This document shows, one piece after another, positions 47,428 to 59,398 of a DNA stretch of 64,000 nucleotides. The stretch's first letter is position 1; each line of letters opens with the position of its first letter. The translations under genes were made by a program, and so were the position numbers. Source of the stretch: Primulina eburnea (Eukaryota > Streptophyta > Magnoliopsida > Lamiales > Gesneriaceae); contig NW_027331327.1 of NCBI RefSeq assembly GCF_022965805.1, positions 1-64,000 of the forward strand. The letters are read 5' to 3'. Under the pieces are notes generated by a model that saw only the letters and a program-made list of their open reading frames with translations, ran no database searches and was not told where the DNA came from.

Positions 47428-48798
47428 AAACCCATCAGAGCCCGGCGCTTTATCATCATCTATATCATACAAAGCTAATTCAATCGCAGAGACCGTGACT
47501 GATTGTGTGAGTATAACCCAATCTTCGTCATTAACAAACTGCCCCTCATTGAATATGTCCTGGTGCAGCTGTGACCTATCGAATTTAGTGCCCAAAAGTC
47601 CCTTATAATATTGCACAAAATAATCTGCTATTTCATCTGGATCAGTGCATAAATTACCATCTGCTTTCGTGATACTCATGATAGCATTTCTTTTTTTGTT
47701 TCTTTTGATCAAATCATGGAAGAATTTGGTGCACCGATCGCCTTGTTTCAAGTAGTTGATCTTAGCTTTTTGGGCAATAAACATTCTCTCGGCCTCTAAA
47801 ATTATCTCTGTGCGTCTTTTAATATCAACATAGTCTGCTGGCATTACCCCATCCTTCAACAAATTAACCTGCAAAATTTCCAGCTTCTTCTTCATTGCAT
47901 TAGCTCGCATGGATATGTTACTAAAATTGCTTCTATTCATCGCTTGAAGAGGTTTCTTAAGAGCCTTAAATTTCTGTTTGAGAATAAACTGTGCAGTACC
48001 ATACCCCATGAATTTCCACTTAGTCGATACCAAATTCTGAAAATCATCACAAAGGGTCCACATATTGAAGAATTTGAAAGGCTTGTCCTGTTGTTTTCGC
48101 TGCTCTTGAACTGAAACAACCGCAAGAGCATGATCAGAAGTACATCCTGGAATCACAAAATCAGCCGTTCCATCAAGATTCGAAGTATACCATGCTTGAT
48201 TCACTAACACACGGTCCAACTTACTACAGACAGAGGGGCTCGCCCATGTGAAATAGCATCCCGTTGATCTAAGATCCATAAAGTCTAACGATGCTACACA
48301 CTCCACAAAATCTTTTGTTTCGTAGTTCTTAACAGGTAACCCACCTTTTTTCTCGCTTTGAGATAAAACATTATTGAAATCTCCCAGTACAATCCAAGGT
48401 AAGCTACATGAATTACCAAACAGTTTCAAATCACTCCAAAGATCCCTCCTCTGAACAATCGTATTAAACCCATACACAAACGATGCACAAAAAATGCTGT
48501 TAGTCACCAAACATACAACATTAACATGAATGGATTGATCCGAAATTCCCAATATATCAACTGTAACCTTCAAAGGATTCCATAGAACAAATATTCGACC
48601 TTTATTGTTAAGAGTAAAATTATGAACGTAATTCATACCTGAGCATCGAATTCTAATAAAATTCAGCAAGTCTTTGTCCTTAAACTTGGACTCCACAATT
48701 CCAAAAATATCAACTTTACGTGTGGCCATTGTAGTTTGGACACACCTTTGTTTTAGAGGTTTGTGTAAACCTCTAATGTTCCAACAAGCTAGCTTCAT
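47428..48798 (-). pseudogene. LINE ORF2, endonuclease part and start of RT (upstream of the LTR insertion)
   Basis: ORF2 begins MKLACWNIRGLHKPLKQR at 48798. It encodes an apurinic/apyrimidinic-type endonuclease with IFGIVESKFKD, WIVLGDFNNVL and CTSDHALAVV (catalytic Asp/Asn/His motifs), then a linker helix region. RT begins with ALYDIDDDKAPGSDGF, where the outer LTR element entered at 47427. Residues after this in the same frame (CNARKFNPSNL) come from the LTR. The continuation is at 31318-29357. Its ATG overlaps the ORF1 stop as ATGA. Confidence 0.92.
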
Positions 48799-50288
48799 TG
48801 AGATTTGGAGGCAATTTTGGGTTGCCGCCCCTTTTCTTCATTACCAAAGAACCTAGCCGAGTTGCTAGTATTATTCATATCCACGTAATATGTATCACAA
48901 GGGCTGGTTTCGACCATGTCTTGTAAGAACACTGCCATATCCTTATTATGTCCAGATTCAGAAGCCTCAGCTTGATTCTTTTTCTTATTCTTCTTATTTT
49001 TCTTTTTGTTAGCCACTGTCTTGAATTCTTCTGCAAGAGTATGCTCATGACACTGATTTGTTTCCACACTTTCGCATATAACAGGTTTTTTTCCTTTATC
49101 AGCAGCCCCACTATGTTGAGCACTTGTTATATCTACCGTAGCAGGTAACACATCTGTCTGGAAGACAGTATCAGTGGCCATTGCAGGGGATTTACCAGCA
49201 GCTTTCCCATATGAAGTGGATGGAGCAGAGGAAGGCTTACGAGAAGGCCCTGCTTCAGCTGATTTCCTATGTTGTGATCGTCCCCGAGAAGGGCCCGGGC
49301 GCCAAGAAACACTCTTAGACCGAGCCCTAGAAATGGTGTTGGTATTACCTGTAGCCCCACTCTTAAAATCTTTCATATTATGTTGAGAGAGATGAATACA
49401 TGTATCCTTGGCATGACCTACCTTGCGGCAGTTTGTGCAGAATTTTAGTTCCTGCTCATATTCGAATTTAATCTCCACATCACCAATCGGCAATTCAATA
49501 ATCATATCAGTAAGTTTTGGCTTGGAAGCTTCAATTTCAATAAGTACTCGAGCATACTTAACCCGTTTACGCTGGAATGTAAGCATATCCATGTGAATAG
49601 GAGTACCAAGCCGAGATGAAACTTTACTCAGTATGTTGAAGTTCCAACAGTCCGGTGGTAAGCCATGAATCTGGACCCAAGATGGCACCGAGTTCATGTC
49701 CTCTTCTCTAAATCTGAAGCATTTCGGCATCTCTTTAAGGAAGAGGTGATAACCAAATACCATATGAGTACCGCCACACAACACCTTTTCTTTTGCTTCA
49801 ATGGTTGGGAAGGTAAAAATAATCCAACCACTCTCATGTGTTTGGAACTTAATATCCGATCCCCACCTTCGAACTAAATCAAACAGTGCTGCAGTAGGTG
49901 GTTTTCCACTAATCACGTAGCCAAGAAGACAAATCCCATAAGTTTCTTCAATAGAGTCAATATCACTTAAGCCAAACTTGAGTTTATCATTACCAGTATC
50001 TACCTTCTCCAACTTGTAATCTGCATTTGCCATTCTATTATGTTTGAACAAACTAGCATATGAAACTTTTACTTTCTTGTGCAGCATCTCAGAAATCTCA
50101 GGTCGATTGTGTATATTTGTTGGTGTTGCTTCCACTGATTTCGTGTTAGCTTCAGATTGGGTTTTCAGTCCCCTTTCATTCGTGCCATTATGTTCATTCA
50201 TCTGCTGTTCCTTACTCGAAACAGTAGTCAAATCTTTGGTATTCTGCTGTACATCATTGCCATCTGCTTTGTTGTTTATATTACTCAT
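48795..50288 (-). CDS. LINE ORF1 (DUF4283 / zinc-knuckle RNA-binding protein)
   Basis: 497 intact codons. Residues about 90-260 match the DUF4283-type domain of plant L1 ORF1 (WIIFTFPTIEAKEKVL, PKCFRFREEDMNSVPSWVQIHGLPPDCWN, YARVLIEIE), followed by the CCHC knuckle CTNCRKVGHAKDTC (about 49430). A Ser/Arg-rich stretch (SRARSKSVSWRPGPSRGRSQ) and a Lys/Asn-rich tail (KKKNKKNKKKNQAE) complete it. It binds the LINE RNA to form the retrotransposition particle. The stop TGA overlaps the ORF2 ATG. Confidence 0.92.
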   Translation of the reverse strand: MSNINNKADGNDVQQNTKDLTTVSSKEQQMNEHNGTNERGLKTQSEANTKSVEATPTNIHNRPEISEMLHKKVKVSYASLFKHNRMANADYKLEKVDTGNDKLKFGLSDIDSIEETYGICLLGYVISGKPPTAALFDLVRRWGSDIKFQTHESGWIIFTFPTIEAKEKVLCGGTHMVFGYHLFLKEMPKCFRFREEDMNSVPSWVQIHGLPPDCWNFNILSKVSSRLGTPIHMDMLTFQRKRVKYARVLIEIEASKPKLTDMIIELPIGDVEIKFEYEQELKFCTNCRKVGHAKDTCIHLSQHNMKDFKSGATGNTNTISRARSKSVSWRPGPSRGRSQHRKSAEAGPSRKPSSAPSTSYGKAAGKSPAMATDTVFQTDVLPATVDITSAQHSGAADKGKKPVICESVETNQCHEHTLAEEFKTVANKKKNKKNKKKNQAEASESGHNKDMAVFLQDMVETSPCDTYYVDMNNTSNSARFFGNEEKGRQPKIASKSQ

Positions 50289-50590
50289 TGAATCAATATC
50301 ACAAACACGTAGAGGGCAGAGATTACAATCTCACAATTTCTTGGATGCACGATATTATAGTAGCTAGGGTAAGTAGTAACCCACCACAATCAACTTGGAA
50401 TGATGATATTATACTCTTGGAAACACCTACAATGTTGTATAGAACCAGTAGAATCAGCGAATATCAAAGGGGAAGCAAGCTCAAATTCGCGCCACTCCTT
50501 AACATTATAGTGAGAAGGGAGAGTTTCTCTCTCTAAGTAGCGCTTTTCCCTGAAGCAAAATCTTATCTTGTTCTTTTCTTTTGTTTATGT

Positions 50591-50604
50591 GGAGACTTTG
50601 TTTT
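50591..50604. repeat. LINE target-site duplication, right copy
   Basis: GGAGACTTTGTTTT, identical to 29194-29207, marks the 5' junction of the minus-strand LINE. Confidence 0.85.
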
Positions 50605-50640
50605 AGATATAGTCGATTTGTCAATAACTTTGTCATATAG

Positions 50641-50840
50641 AGGTGTTCTCCCCTCCATTGAAGGCATCAGAAGCTCTCAGGGCATTGTCCTTGGAGGCGA
50701 GCAAGCTTCCGGTGTACGAGCCTCTTTCGGAGACGGCCAAGAAGGAGCTCGAGTTAATTAAATTTTCGGAAAACGCAGTTCATGTCATACCATTTGTTCT
50801 CCTCCTTTGTGCATTTATTCTTCGGGTTCTTCATATCCCG
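50641..50840 (+). other. Exon-like fragment of a small membrane protein
   Basis: A 200-nt open block bounded by AG (50639-50640) and GT (50841-50842) encodes VFSPPLKASEALRALSLEAS, then KLPVYEPLSETAKKELELIK and a hydrophobic segment AVHVIPFVLLLCAFILRVLH. The good codon character and splice-like edges suggest a real exon of a small single-pass membrane protein, but I do not recognise the gene. No partner exon is visible on either side, and the retroelement nest starts 36 bp upstream. It may be what is left of a gene destroyed by insertions. Confidence 0.4.
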
Positions 50841-50841
50841 G

Positions 50842-52490
50842 TAATTACATTTTAATATTTTTACTCAACCTTGTATCGTTTACTCCACAAGTTGCATGTT
50901 TATTGTTTCATAATATAGAATCATATGGTAAATATATATATATATTCCTCAACGACTTATGAATTATGTCAAACTTAAAATAAAATTTAATATAATGTAA
51001 TTAGCAATAAAAAAAAATTAAAATGATGTAATAAAATGATATTTTATTACAATCAATTTGGTTTGCAACCAATGTAGATATTGATCCGAGAGGGAGTTCG
51101 ATAGCCGCAAAGATCGGAAGTATTGACGATTGAGAGAGATGTGGACACTGATGGAACCCCCTCACGCTCAGAAATGAACATTTGGAGCGTGAAATTTACA
51201 AATGATCAAACTATGGACAGGACGGATGACCCGACACAGAGTGGTGGAACCTGAGTTCAATTGAGACTTGAAACTAACTCAATCTCAAAAACTTTCAATG
51301 TTTAAATTCTCTCCATCCATAAAACATGCAGCGCAATTCTGGGAAAATGACATGTACTAATATATATATATATATTTGGATCTTGTTTTGCTATGGTCCC
51401 TTTAGAATAATGTCCGAAGGGTTAATCTAATGACATACAAATTATTCATTGTATAACCCCACACGTAAAATCATATGTTCCGACAGCATGATCGAGTCAA
51501 CTCGTCTAATTTCCAATGTTCTGCTCAATCCGATGCAACAGAAAATATCATTGATTAAGTCGACGAAGCAATTGCAGTCTTAAGAGGGAATTGAAATCAG
51601 TGATTCATTATTGACATCAATTTGTCAAACTTTGCGACAGCTACGTACAGTTACTGCTGCTTCTCATTTTTCAACTTGAATTGGGTTTCGAAATTATTTA
51701 AAAATTATTTCCTTGTGACCTTTCCGTGAAGCACTTTGATTCAAGTAATTGGGTGAATCGGGTGTGATATACGTGAGCAATCCACCGGATAATGATGATA
51801 ATTAAATGTTTAGAAAACTGAGTGAAGGTAAACAAGAAAGGAACTCGTTAATGGGCGCCCGATGCTAAAGTCAGCAGGTAAGACATGAATAATACAAGCA
51901 ATATATGTGAGAACATAGGTGTTCTTGAGAGTAGAAAATTTCCGGATTAGAAATATACATGTTATTTATAGGAAGGAAAATGTGATAGATATCTTGTTTT
52001 CGATGCCTATTTGCTAAGTATAGCAACTCGGCTGCCCATACTTGTTTGATGACTTCTAAAACACGCCAAACCTATGTTGCTCTGACAAATTAAACAACTC
52101 CTACTAATCACACTCGAGTATGGTGCACTTCTCGAGGTAACCCGAGTAGAAATCATCCGGGAGTTTACATGAGAGCCTGGGCTTCTGGTTGCCCGGGGAG
52201 TAGAGCCCGAGCATCTTCCTGCCCGGCGGCTGAAGACAGCACTCTGCACATTGACCATGGTTTGGGCTATCTAATTATTGTATCGGGTCATCAATGACTC
52301 GAGCTCTTATGGAGTATCACCAATAACAAATTTAATCGAGATATGAAATTAATTTTGATGAAAGCCATGTGTATATATATGTATATATATTATGTTGTTT
52401 TATAAAATAAATAAAGATGAAATTTTCAAATAATAATTTATACATTATAAATAAACGAGTTATTATATACATATCACAGTAAAAAGTGTA
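50842..52490. other. Intergenic; possible LTR remnant at about 51790-52310
   Basis: 51790-52310 has the mixed base composition and motif style of an LTR ('gggcgcccgatgctaaagtcag', 'catgttatttataggaagg', repeated 'gcccgggc'-like pieces at 52190-52230), but no matching second LTR or coding region. The rest is AT-rich. No gene is seen. Confidence 0.35.
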
Positions 52491-52491
52491 A

Positions 52492-52492
<1 letters not shown>

Positions 52493-52561
<69 letters not shown>
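52493..52561. repeat. (AT)n microsatellite, about 69 bp
   Basis: An uninterrupted AT dinucleotide run of about 34 units, likely polymorphic and prone to form cruciforms. Confidence 0.95.
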
Positions 52562-52566
<5 letters not shown>

Positions 52567-53089
52567 TTCGTCAATGTAGAAATAAAACAAGAACCAAACA
52601 GCATTATTGAATGGACCATAGAAGAATAATCTTGGAAATTCGACCCCGGACACATTCATGCATCCATCCGAAACTACATGCTTATTTCATGCATATTTTT
52701 TTATTATGGAAATTTAAATATCACCAAATAAAATAATATTTGCGATCATTTTAATCTTGTTTTTTTAGTTGACGGAAGATATTGTTACAATTAGATCTTA
52801 AACTCGACAAATTATTTTAAACTTGAGATCTTGATGTCAGATGAGCTAAAATTATCGTTACCTTAATCTTGTTTTAAATATTTAATGTTTTTTCGGTAAC
52901 ATGGGGTGCATAATTAGATTACATGAAATGACAATATGTAAACCAAAATTTAATCCACAATATCAAGGTAATTCATTTATAAAAATTTTCACCATTTTTT
53001 GTTTAATTCGTGAGGTATTGGATATTTGGATATTTATTTTTAAAAAGATTAATTGGCCAAGGAATTTGTAATAAATTAACGAGCAAGTC

Positions 53090-53250
53090 TCTTGTGAGAC
53101 GGTCTCACATATCTTTATCTATAAGACGGGTGATCCTATCGATATTCACAATAAAAAGTAATATTCTTAGCATAAAAAGTAATAGCTTTTCATGGATGAC
53201 CCAAATAAAATATACGTATGTGATACCTGTAAAACTGTCTAACACAATTT
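53090..53250. repeat. Dispersed GTGAGACGGTCTCAC repeat, third copy
   Basis: It starts TTGTGAGACGGTCTCACAT at 53092, runs through 'attcacaataaaaagtaatattcttagcataaaaagtaat' and 'catggatgacccaaata', and ends in a decayed version of the terminal motif (aactgtctaacacaa). Its orientation agrees with 18925-19065 and is reversed relative to 63551-63723. Confidence 0.75.
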
Positions 53251-53534
53251 TTTACCTAAATTAACATGAAATTTGATAGTTAGAGATGTAATTAATATAT
53301 TGCAATTTTCTCTGTATTTGTTATTTTCTAAAATGCCGTATATGGGATGAAATTTTAAATCAAGACTACCCAGCATATTAACTGACTAGACCTATATTTT
53401 ATTGATATATTAAATTTTGATAGGTGCCACGATATCTACTAGTATTTATATATATAATTTAATTTAACTTAATTTAATTTGCAACATGTATCATGCAGAT
53501 GGCAGAGATGTATACATGGTAAGCTGTGATGTGT

Positions 53535-53579
<45 letters not shown>
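53535..53579. repeat. (AT)n microsatellite 42 bp upstream of the ERF start codon
   Basis: About 22 AT units lie between the likely core promoter and the ATG at 53621. Repeat-length change here could alter expression, but that is conjecture. Confidence 0.92.
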
Positions 53580-53582
<3 letters not shown>

Positions 53583-53620
53583 TATATGTCGGTTGACGTT
53601 TCGTTGCCAAATTCTTGTTC

Positions 53621-54124
53621 ATGACAACATCAGATTCCTCGTTAACGTTGGACCTCATACGCCAACACCTCCTCGGAGAATGCACTTCCGACCTGGACCA
53701 GATCGACTTCACTTCTCCTGTCCCGGAGTTGGCTTCGGGTCTAGACCAACCCGACTCCCTCATTTCTCGATATTTCAAACGCCCCTCTGATTTATTTGAG
53801 GCTGAGGCAACACCAGACAAGATAACAATATCCAGGGCGGTGGAGGAAGTCCCCGAAACCACCCCCCTTAGGCCTGTTGGAAAGAGTTACAGAGGGGTGC
53901 GGAGGCGGCCATGGGGGAAGTACGCGGCGGAGATCCGTGACCCTGCCCGGAATAGCTGTCGGGTCTGGTTGGGGACTTACGAAAATGAGATTGACGCTGC
54001 AAGGGCGTATGACAGTGCTGCGTTCAAGATGAGGGGTAGGAAAGCGATTCTTAACTTTCCGATGGAAGCCGGCAAATCTGGGCCGCCGGATAATACCGGC
54101 CAGAAGAGGAGAAAAGAAGCGTGA
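53621..54124 (+). CDS. ERF/AP2 transcription factor (ethylene-response factor, ERF subfamily)
   Basis: One intronless frame of 167 aa from [20 protein letters not shown]. The single AP2/ERF DNA-binding domain spans about residues 90-147: [51 protein letters not shown]. Ala and Asp at the two diagnostic positions of the domain (AAEIRD) put it in the ERF rather than the DREB subfamily, so GCC-box binding is expected. The N-terminal [13 protein letters not shown] resembles group IX ERFs such as ERF1/ERF2-type factors. A basic KRRKEA end may be a nuclear signal. Single-exon structure is normal for the family. The start is the first ATG in frame. Confidence 0.94.
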   Translation: MTTSDSSLTLDLIRQHLLGECTSDLDQIDFTSPVPELASGLDQPDSLISRYFKRPSDLFEAEATPDKITISRAVEEVPETTPLRPVGKSYRGVRRRPWGKYAAEIRDPARNSCRVWLGTYENEIDAARAYDSAAFKMRGRKAILNFPMEAGKSGPPDNTGQKRRKEA

Positions 54125-54901
54125 TCAGAAATGGAGCTCAAATTACATACCTTTTTTCTTTGTTCTTGAAAAACCTCCGCCGTAGAATACCAGCCGGAAG
54201 AGGAGAAGAGAGGTGACACTTCATAAAATTTCAAATATCTAATAAGTACGATTCAGAAAATGGTAATAATATATTTTCGAGTTTATCTAAGCGACTCCAA
54301 GTTCCATTGCCAAATCGCCCGGTATGACTTTTACTTGGACCGTATATATCTACTACTTGCATATATTTAATGCTTGTGGGAATTACTGACTTGAATATAG
54401 TTTTTTTTTTTCTTCGCAAAATATGCTTGAAGAACTTGTCGATTTCAGCAAGACTTCCTCCTCAAATTATAAATAAATTTGATAGCTTTTATTCGACTTC
54501 GTCCTACTCGCCATAGGTGAAGATTTACCCAACAAACATCTCACACTGTTACTTGAATTCGGACCTGAGCCTCACCGTGGTCGGGCAAGGGATCCTTAGG
54601 CTTTAAAAGAATGTTTCTCATACACATACATGGACGACACACCAGATCAATATCAATATACATACATGTAATTTGGAAAAGGCAACAAAATGGGAAGCAC
54701 CGAGAGAGATGGTTAATATTGAAGACCATATGAATTAATGGCTTGCAATACATACAGATCATGAACACAGAAAATTCTCATGATCAATTAATAAACATGA
54801 TAACATCCCAGAAAGGCCAAGATCAGTACTTGTACCACTGAAATTACAAGTCATCCTTTTCGAATCCCAACTGTATAATGTACCTTCGTGTTATTGAGCT
54901 T
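54125..54901. other. 3' flanks of the convergent ERF and lipase-like genes
   Basis: No further gene is seen. The convergent layout leaves about 780 bp between the two stop codons. A short minus-strand ORF at 54541-54768 is not recognisable. Confidence 0.5.
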
Positions 54902-57900
54902 CTATAAAAGAAAATGATCGATCAAATGTTGTACAACGTCAGCACCTTCGGAGTGCATGTACGGATCCTTGACCTGTAAATCGTAGACATGGCGAAAGTG
55001 AGTGGCAACCGGCAAGAATGAAGGCAGAACGAAGATCGCATAAAAGTGCTACAGAACTCCTAAATTGAATCAATATATGATAGCAGTTGGAAATAATGCA
55101 TGGTGTCTGTGAATGTACCAAAAGTCGCAGATGATGATAAACAGTTGTTGGTTGAACAATTACACTAGTTAGAAGATGTGAAATCGAGGGAACTGAGACC
55201 AAGCACATTATGAAAGGGAAAAAAGGAAGGAGCGAAATGCAATGGAGTTGGGTTCAGATCTCAAAGCGACACAACGAGAATTTTAACTACTGACAAGATT
55301 CCGGAAAAAAATAACTGTAGGAGAGATGAATCAGCATACGGCCGTGAAATTATTGTACTCAACTTGAGCCTAGAGGAGTGCATGCTTAATTTAGCTCCTC
55401 AAGAATAAAAGGATTTAAAATTGAATGTCACTTAATTTGAATCAATATTAAATAGATATTCATATTCTATAAAAAAAATTATCTAACGAGGAAAAAAGAA
55501 CTCCAAGGACGTGGAAAAAGAGAATGAGAGCAACACCTGAATAACACTATGAGCAGCGAATCTCAGTCTGCTGCTGTGGAAGCTAACATCTACTTTCTCC
55601 CATGACAGGCGGGATAGGCCATTTAATAGTTCTTCTGCATCATAGACGGCAAGAATAAGATAACTTTTAACATGACTCAAAACATAAGCTCGCCAATATA
55701 CTAAAACACCAACTTACACGAACAAAGATATAATGAAGAGAGTTACAAACCTTCCAGCTCGTCCAAACCATCATCTTCTTTCGTATATTCCCGAGGCACA
55801 TCACATGCTTTGCAGTGCTCCTCATACACAACATGGGGATATTTGTCATCTATGGAATCTTCCCACTGGAAAAACAAAACATGGCTCGTCAAGTGACTGG
55901 AAACAATACCAAGATCACATTTGCGTGTTAAAGAAAATACCACCTCAGGAAGTTCACTGGTGCGTCGAATTGATGAAGTTCTCCAGCCCACGATATCTAA
56001 GCATTATTTGTCAAGGAGACGAGTACATATAAATATTGAACAGTGTAATCTACACAAAGGGAGGGATGTTATCTTGTTAAATATAAGTATCACACCCATG
56101 TGGCCAAAGGTCCAAAATCCCTATAGCGGAAAGCCCCATATATTCATTCATTTGATTTCGGATGCCCTTTGTTGCTCAGTGCCCGAACAACTTATTGAAT
56201 GTTATAACCCCAGTGTATAATCATAAGTTCCTTCTTACAAACGTTGAGACATGTTAAATATAAAACTATTGATTGTGTCAACTCCTATGAGCTTGAATTT
56301 TGGCCTAGGGGTTTATAATATAACATCAAGGCCAAATCATGTTTCCAATTTTCAAGAGTCACAAATTGGTGAGATCGCTTGGAGGGAATTGTTGGACCAA
56401 TAATTGTTGTTCGAGCGGCTCATACATGCCTCTTGAACCTTCGTACACTGTAAAATATTTGAGTTGCTTCGTCACTAATAAAATTTTCGTACAACTATTG
56501 ACCAGTGTAATCAACAAAGAAAAAAGATGATATGCAATAATCAATATCAAGGATACGATCATAGCCAACGTTTGAATATGCCACCCGGCGTCGAAAAGAT
56601 CGTAAAGCAGACCTACATGAACGAGTTGAATTACTGTAAGGCACTCAATTAAAATAGGAATAACAATCTTAAACCAGATGGGAAACCTACATGAACTGAC
56701 ATTCTCCATTATCTTCAGTCATACGCCTTAGCAAAGGAGGCTTTCCTTCATCATCATCTGTGAGAAACAGGTGTCTGCCTGTTCTCCTGAATATCAAGTG
56801 AATGACAAGGCCAGCAACTTTCTCAAATGCAGATACACCAAAAAGGAATGGTACCTGAAATAGGAGAAGATCAGATCATGCAGAATGCATAGGGTGACAC
56901 AAATAAGATTTGGGTTGCTATTCAGAATATTCCGAATCCTGGAGATGAATAGAAAAAAACTCTTAACCTTGCTCCCCATGTTTCTATATACCTTACAGAT
57001 TGATCATACTTAAAGATATAACGACAAACATCCCTGTCACCCCATGTCAATTTTCGGATGTTTAATTTACTTGCCAATTTTTCAATATGCAGGGTATGTG
57101 AGCGGTGAGCCACAAATTTGTATTTCAAAGCTGAAAACAAACATGAAGAGCAAATCAATGAACTTTTCATCAGTCTAACAACTACAATGTGGTTTGATGA
57201 ATAAATTTAATACAATCTATCAGCCCCTAAAATTCTTACGTGAATACGCCTGTTAGTGTCACTTGAGTCATTTGCATTACATATCCATCATCCAAAGTTT
57301 CAGCTAATATTTGGCATATTAATATTGAGCTACGGAGAATAAATGTAGCAAAAAATAAGAACTTTACCTGCTTATTACCCCTAGAACCAAGATGAGGGGT
57401 AGCTACAGTGATAAAGTTCACAGGTTCCAAATCTGCGATTAGACCCTTCGAGTCTTCTTTACATTCATTGGTGGACACTTGTTCTGTGCTACCACCTTTA
57501 GAAGGTCTGTATAATTTCCCAATAGCAAATCTGGCCACAAGCCCCCCAACAGAATGTGCAACGAATGAGATTTTCTTCAATCCAGGCTTCCTATCGATTA
57601 CTTCGAGGACCTAAATGGCAGGTCGATGTATAAACCAAAGTGATGGTAGACATTCAAAATCCACAGATTACATCTATAAATACTACACGGAACAAAAGGC
57701 AGGAAAAAAATACAGCCTACAACTGAGTATACCTCCTCAGCCAGTCGCTCACCCATTACATCCACGCCATCTAGTGTTAGCATAGCCATATTTCTTTCAC
57801 TGCCTACAAGTCAATGATGATCCGGTGATAAGCAGACAAACAAGACACTTTTACACAGCTGTAGAGTATAATTAGGTCTATTAGGTCTTAGCAGGCTAAA

Positions 57901-59147
57901 TAGATGTGATTTATTCTTAATTGTTTCCTTTCGAAACTAAACTGTCTTCTGAAAAAAAAACAAAGAATTTCAATTAAAGGTTAGTTACACTTCTGTAGTT
58001 ACAGAACCTATAATTGCCACCGTTGAATATGCTACAGCTAGGAGATTAGAAAACAGCTTATTTCATTATATTGCAGAATGAACAAAACAATTCCAACATA
58101 AGGAATTCTGTAGCCCATGCTCAATTGATCTTAGCAAAATGAAGGGCAGGTAAGTTTGTGGCAAAACCAGCACCCTATCTTTGCATGTTGCCTTTGGTTT
58201 GGTAACTCATAAATCATAGTGGACCAAGACTGGGAAAAAGAGGGAGCAATACAATTTTTTCATAACCCTCATATGTCCTAACCATGACTGGAGATAAAGG
58301 CTAAAATTCTGGCAAGTATCTGTGCAAAAATTCGTCTTTTTTAACAACAGTTGAAAAAAATTTAGTACGTTAATCCCATTTTGTGACAGTATAGAATGAA
58401 CAACATAGGAGGATGAGGATCAGATGCCACTAAAACCACTGAGGGTGGGGAACAGATGAGGTGTTGCACTTTAAATATTAGATGAACAACCTAGGAGGAT
58501 CAGATGCCACTTAAACCACTTGAGCATTTTCCTAAATATAGTCACATAAGATCAGATGAGGTGGATTCCTTTTAATTTCAGACATAGAATTCAAATCGCA
58601 AGTAGTGATTAACATACAGAATTTACCACTTACAGTGAACATAAACTTTGTCAGGAAGCAACTTCACAAATTGCTCGGCGCCATATTTCCAATCTGAGGC
58701 ACTGCGATAACATATATGGAACAACCGGAGGATACATCTTGAGAAAATTAATCTTTCACGCTGAATATTCCCACCACACACACACACACAACACAACATC
58801 AACAAAAAAAAAATTAATTGGTCAAAAAATTCGGTCTTTCACACTGAATAAACCGAACTAAACAAATTTGAAAATCAAAAGAGGGAGGTGGGGGATAGCA
58901 AAACAGATAGCACGCAAACAAACTGTAAAGAATCCTAAGCTATAACGATCACCAAAGAAAAATGTGCACAAGGAAAAAAAAGAGCAAAATATACAGGAAT
59001 TCACCTTCCAAGAATACCGTGGACCATAACAACAAGATGATCAGCGGCCAAAGCATCAGATTCCTTGCAAGCAAACACATCTTCCCCGCCATCCTCCTCT
59101 CCCGTCGACCACACGACACCGTCTTTCCCGACTTCAACCCTTTCCAT
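54902..59147 (-). CDS. DUF676 / lipase-like alpha/beta hydrolase (At4g25770 type)
   Basis: Ten exons on the minus strand: 59147-59005, 58701-58634, 57803-57733, 57610-57368, 56854-56691, 56612-56557, 55996-55944, 55865-55751, 55634-55537 and 54973-54902. All are GT-AG and join in frame to 360 aa. The oxyanion loop is in [11 protein letters not shown] (His43-Gly44). The nucleophile elbow is [13 protein letters not shown] with Ser114, an A-x-S-x-G variant of G-x-S-x-[12 protein letters not shown] follows, and a C-terminal [16 protein letters not shown] may supply the catalytic His. This is the plant branch of the yeast ROG1-type lipase family; substrate and location are unknown. There is no signal peptide. 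The start is the only ATG that leads into the fold. Confidence 0.93.
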
Positions 59148-59398
59148 TTTGGATTGGATCCCTCAAAGCAACTCTCAAATTCAGTATAAAAATAAGTTCA
59201 CGGATATAATTTCACCAGCAAAACCAATTAAATTAAAGGTGTTGAAACTGACAAATGCCCAAATGGAGATTTTTAAAGTTATTTAATGATTGTGGAAAGT
59301 TTGATCCGAGAGTTTAACAAAAAAAAGTACGATCTGAGGAAAGAGAGGTGGCAATGGGGGGATTATTTCACCCTGCCCTGCCTGCACGGGAAGGGAAC

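Larger units (their letters stand above)
29208..50590 (-). mobile_element. L1-type LINE, full length, split by a 16.1-kb nested LTR-element insertion
   Basis: The plus-strand T-run at 29203-29236 is the poly(A) tail of a minus-strand LINE, whose 5' end is at 50590. The flanking duplication GGAGACTTTGTTTT is at 29194-29207 and 50591-50604; its last bases merge with the tail. Removing the inserted 31319-47427 and its 5-bp duplication leaves about 5.3 kb: a roughly 300-bp 5' UTR, ORF1, ORF2 and a short 3' UTR (29237-29356). Length and both ORFs show it was not 5'-truncated. It inserted into a copia gag relic. Confidence 0.9.

Noticed and set aside
52332..52655. 107-codon ORF with an Ile-Tyr repeat
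   Set aside because: It is the translation of the (AT)n microsatellite.
56339..57614. Plus-strand ORFs within the lipase-like gene
   Set aside because: They lie opposite or between well-supported minus-strand exons and show no family similarity.
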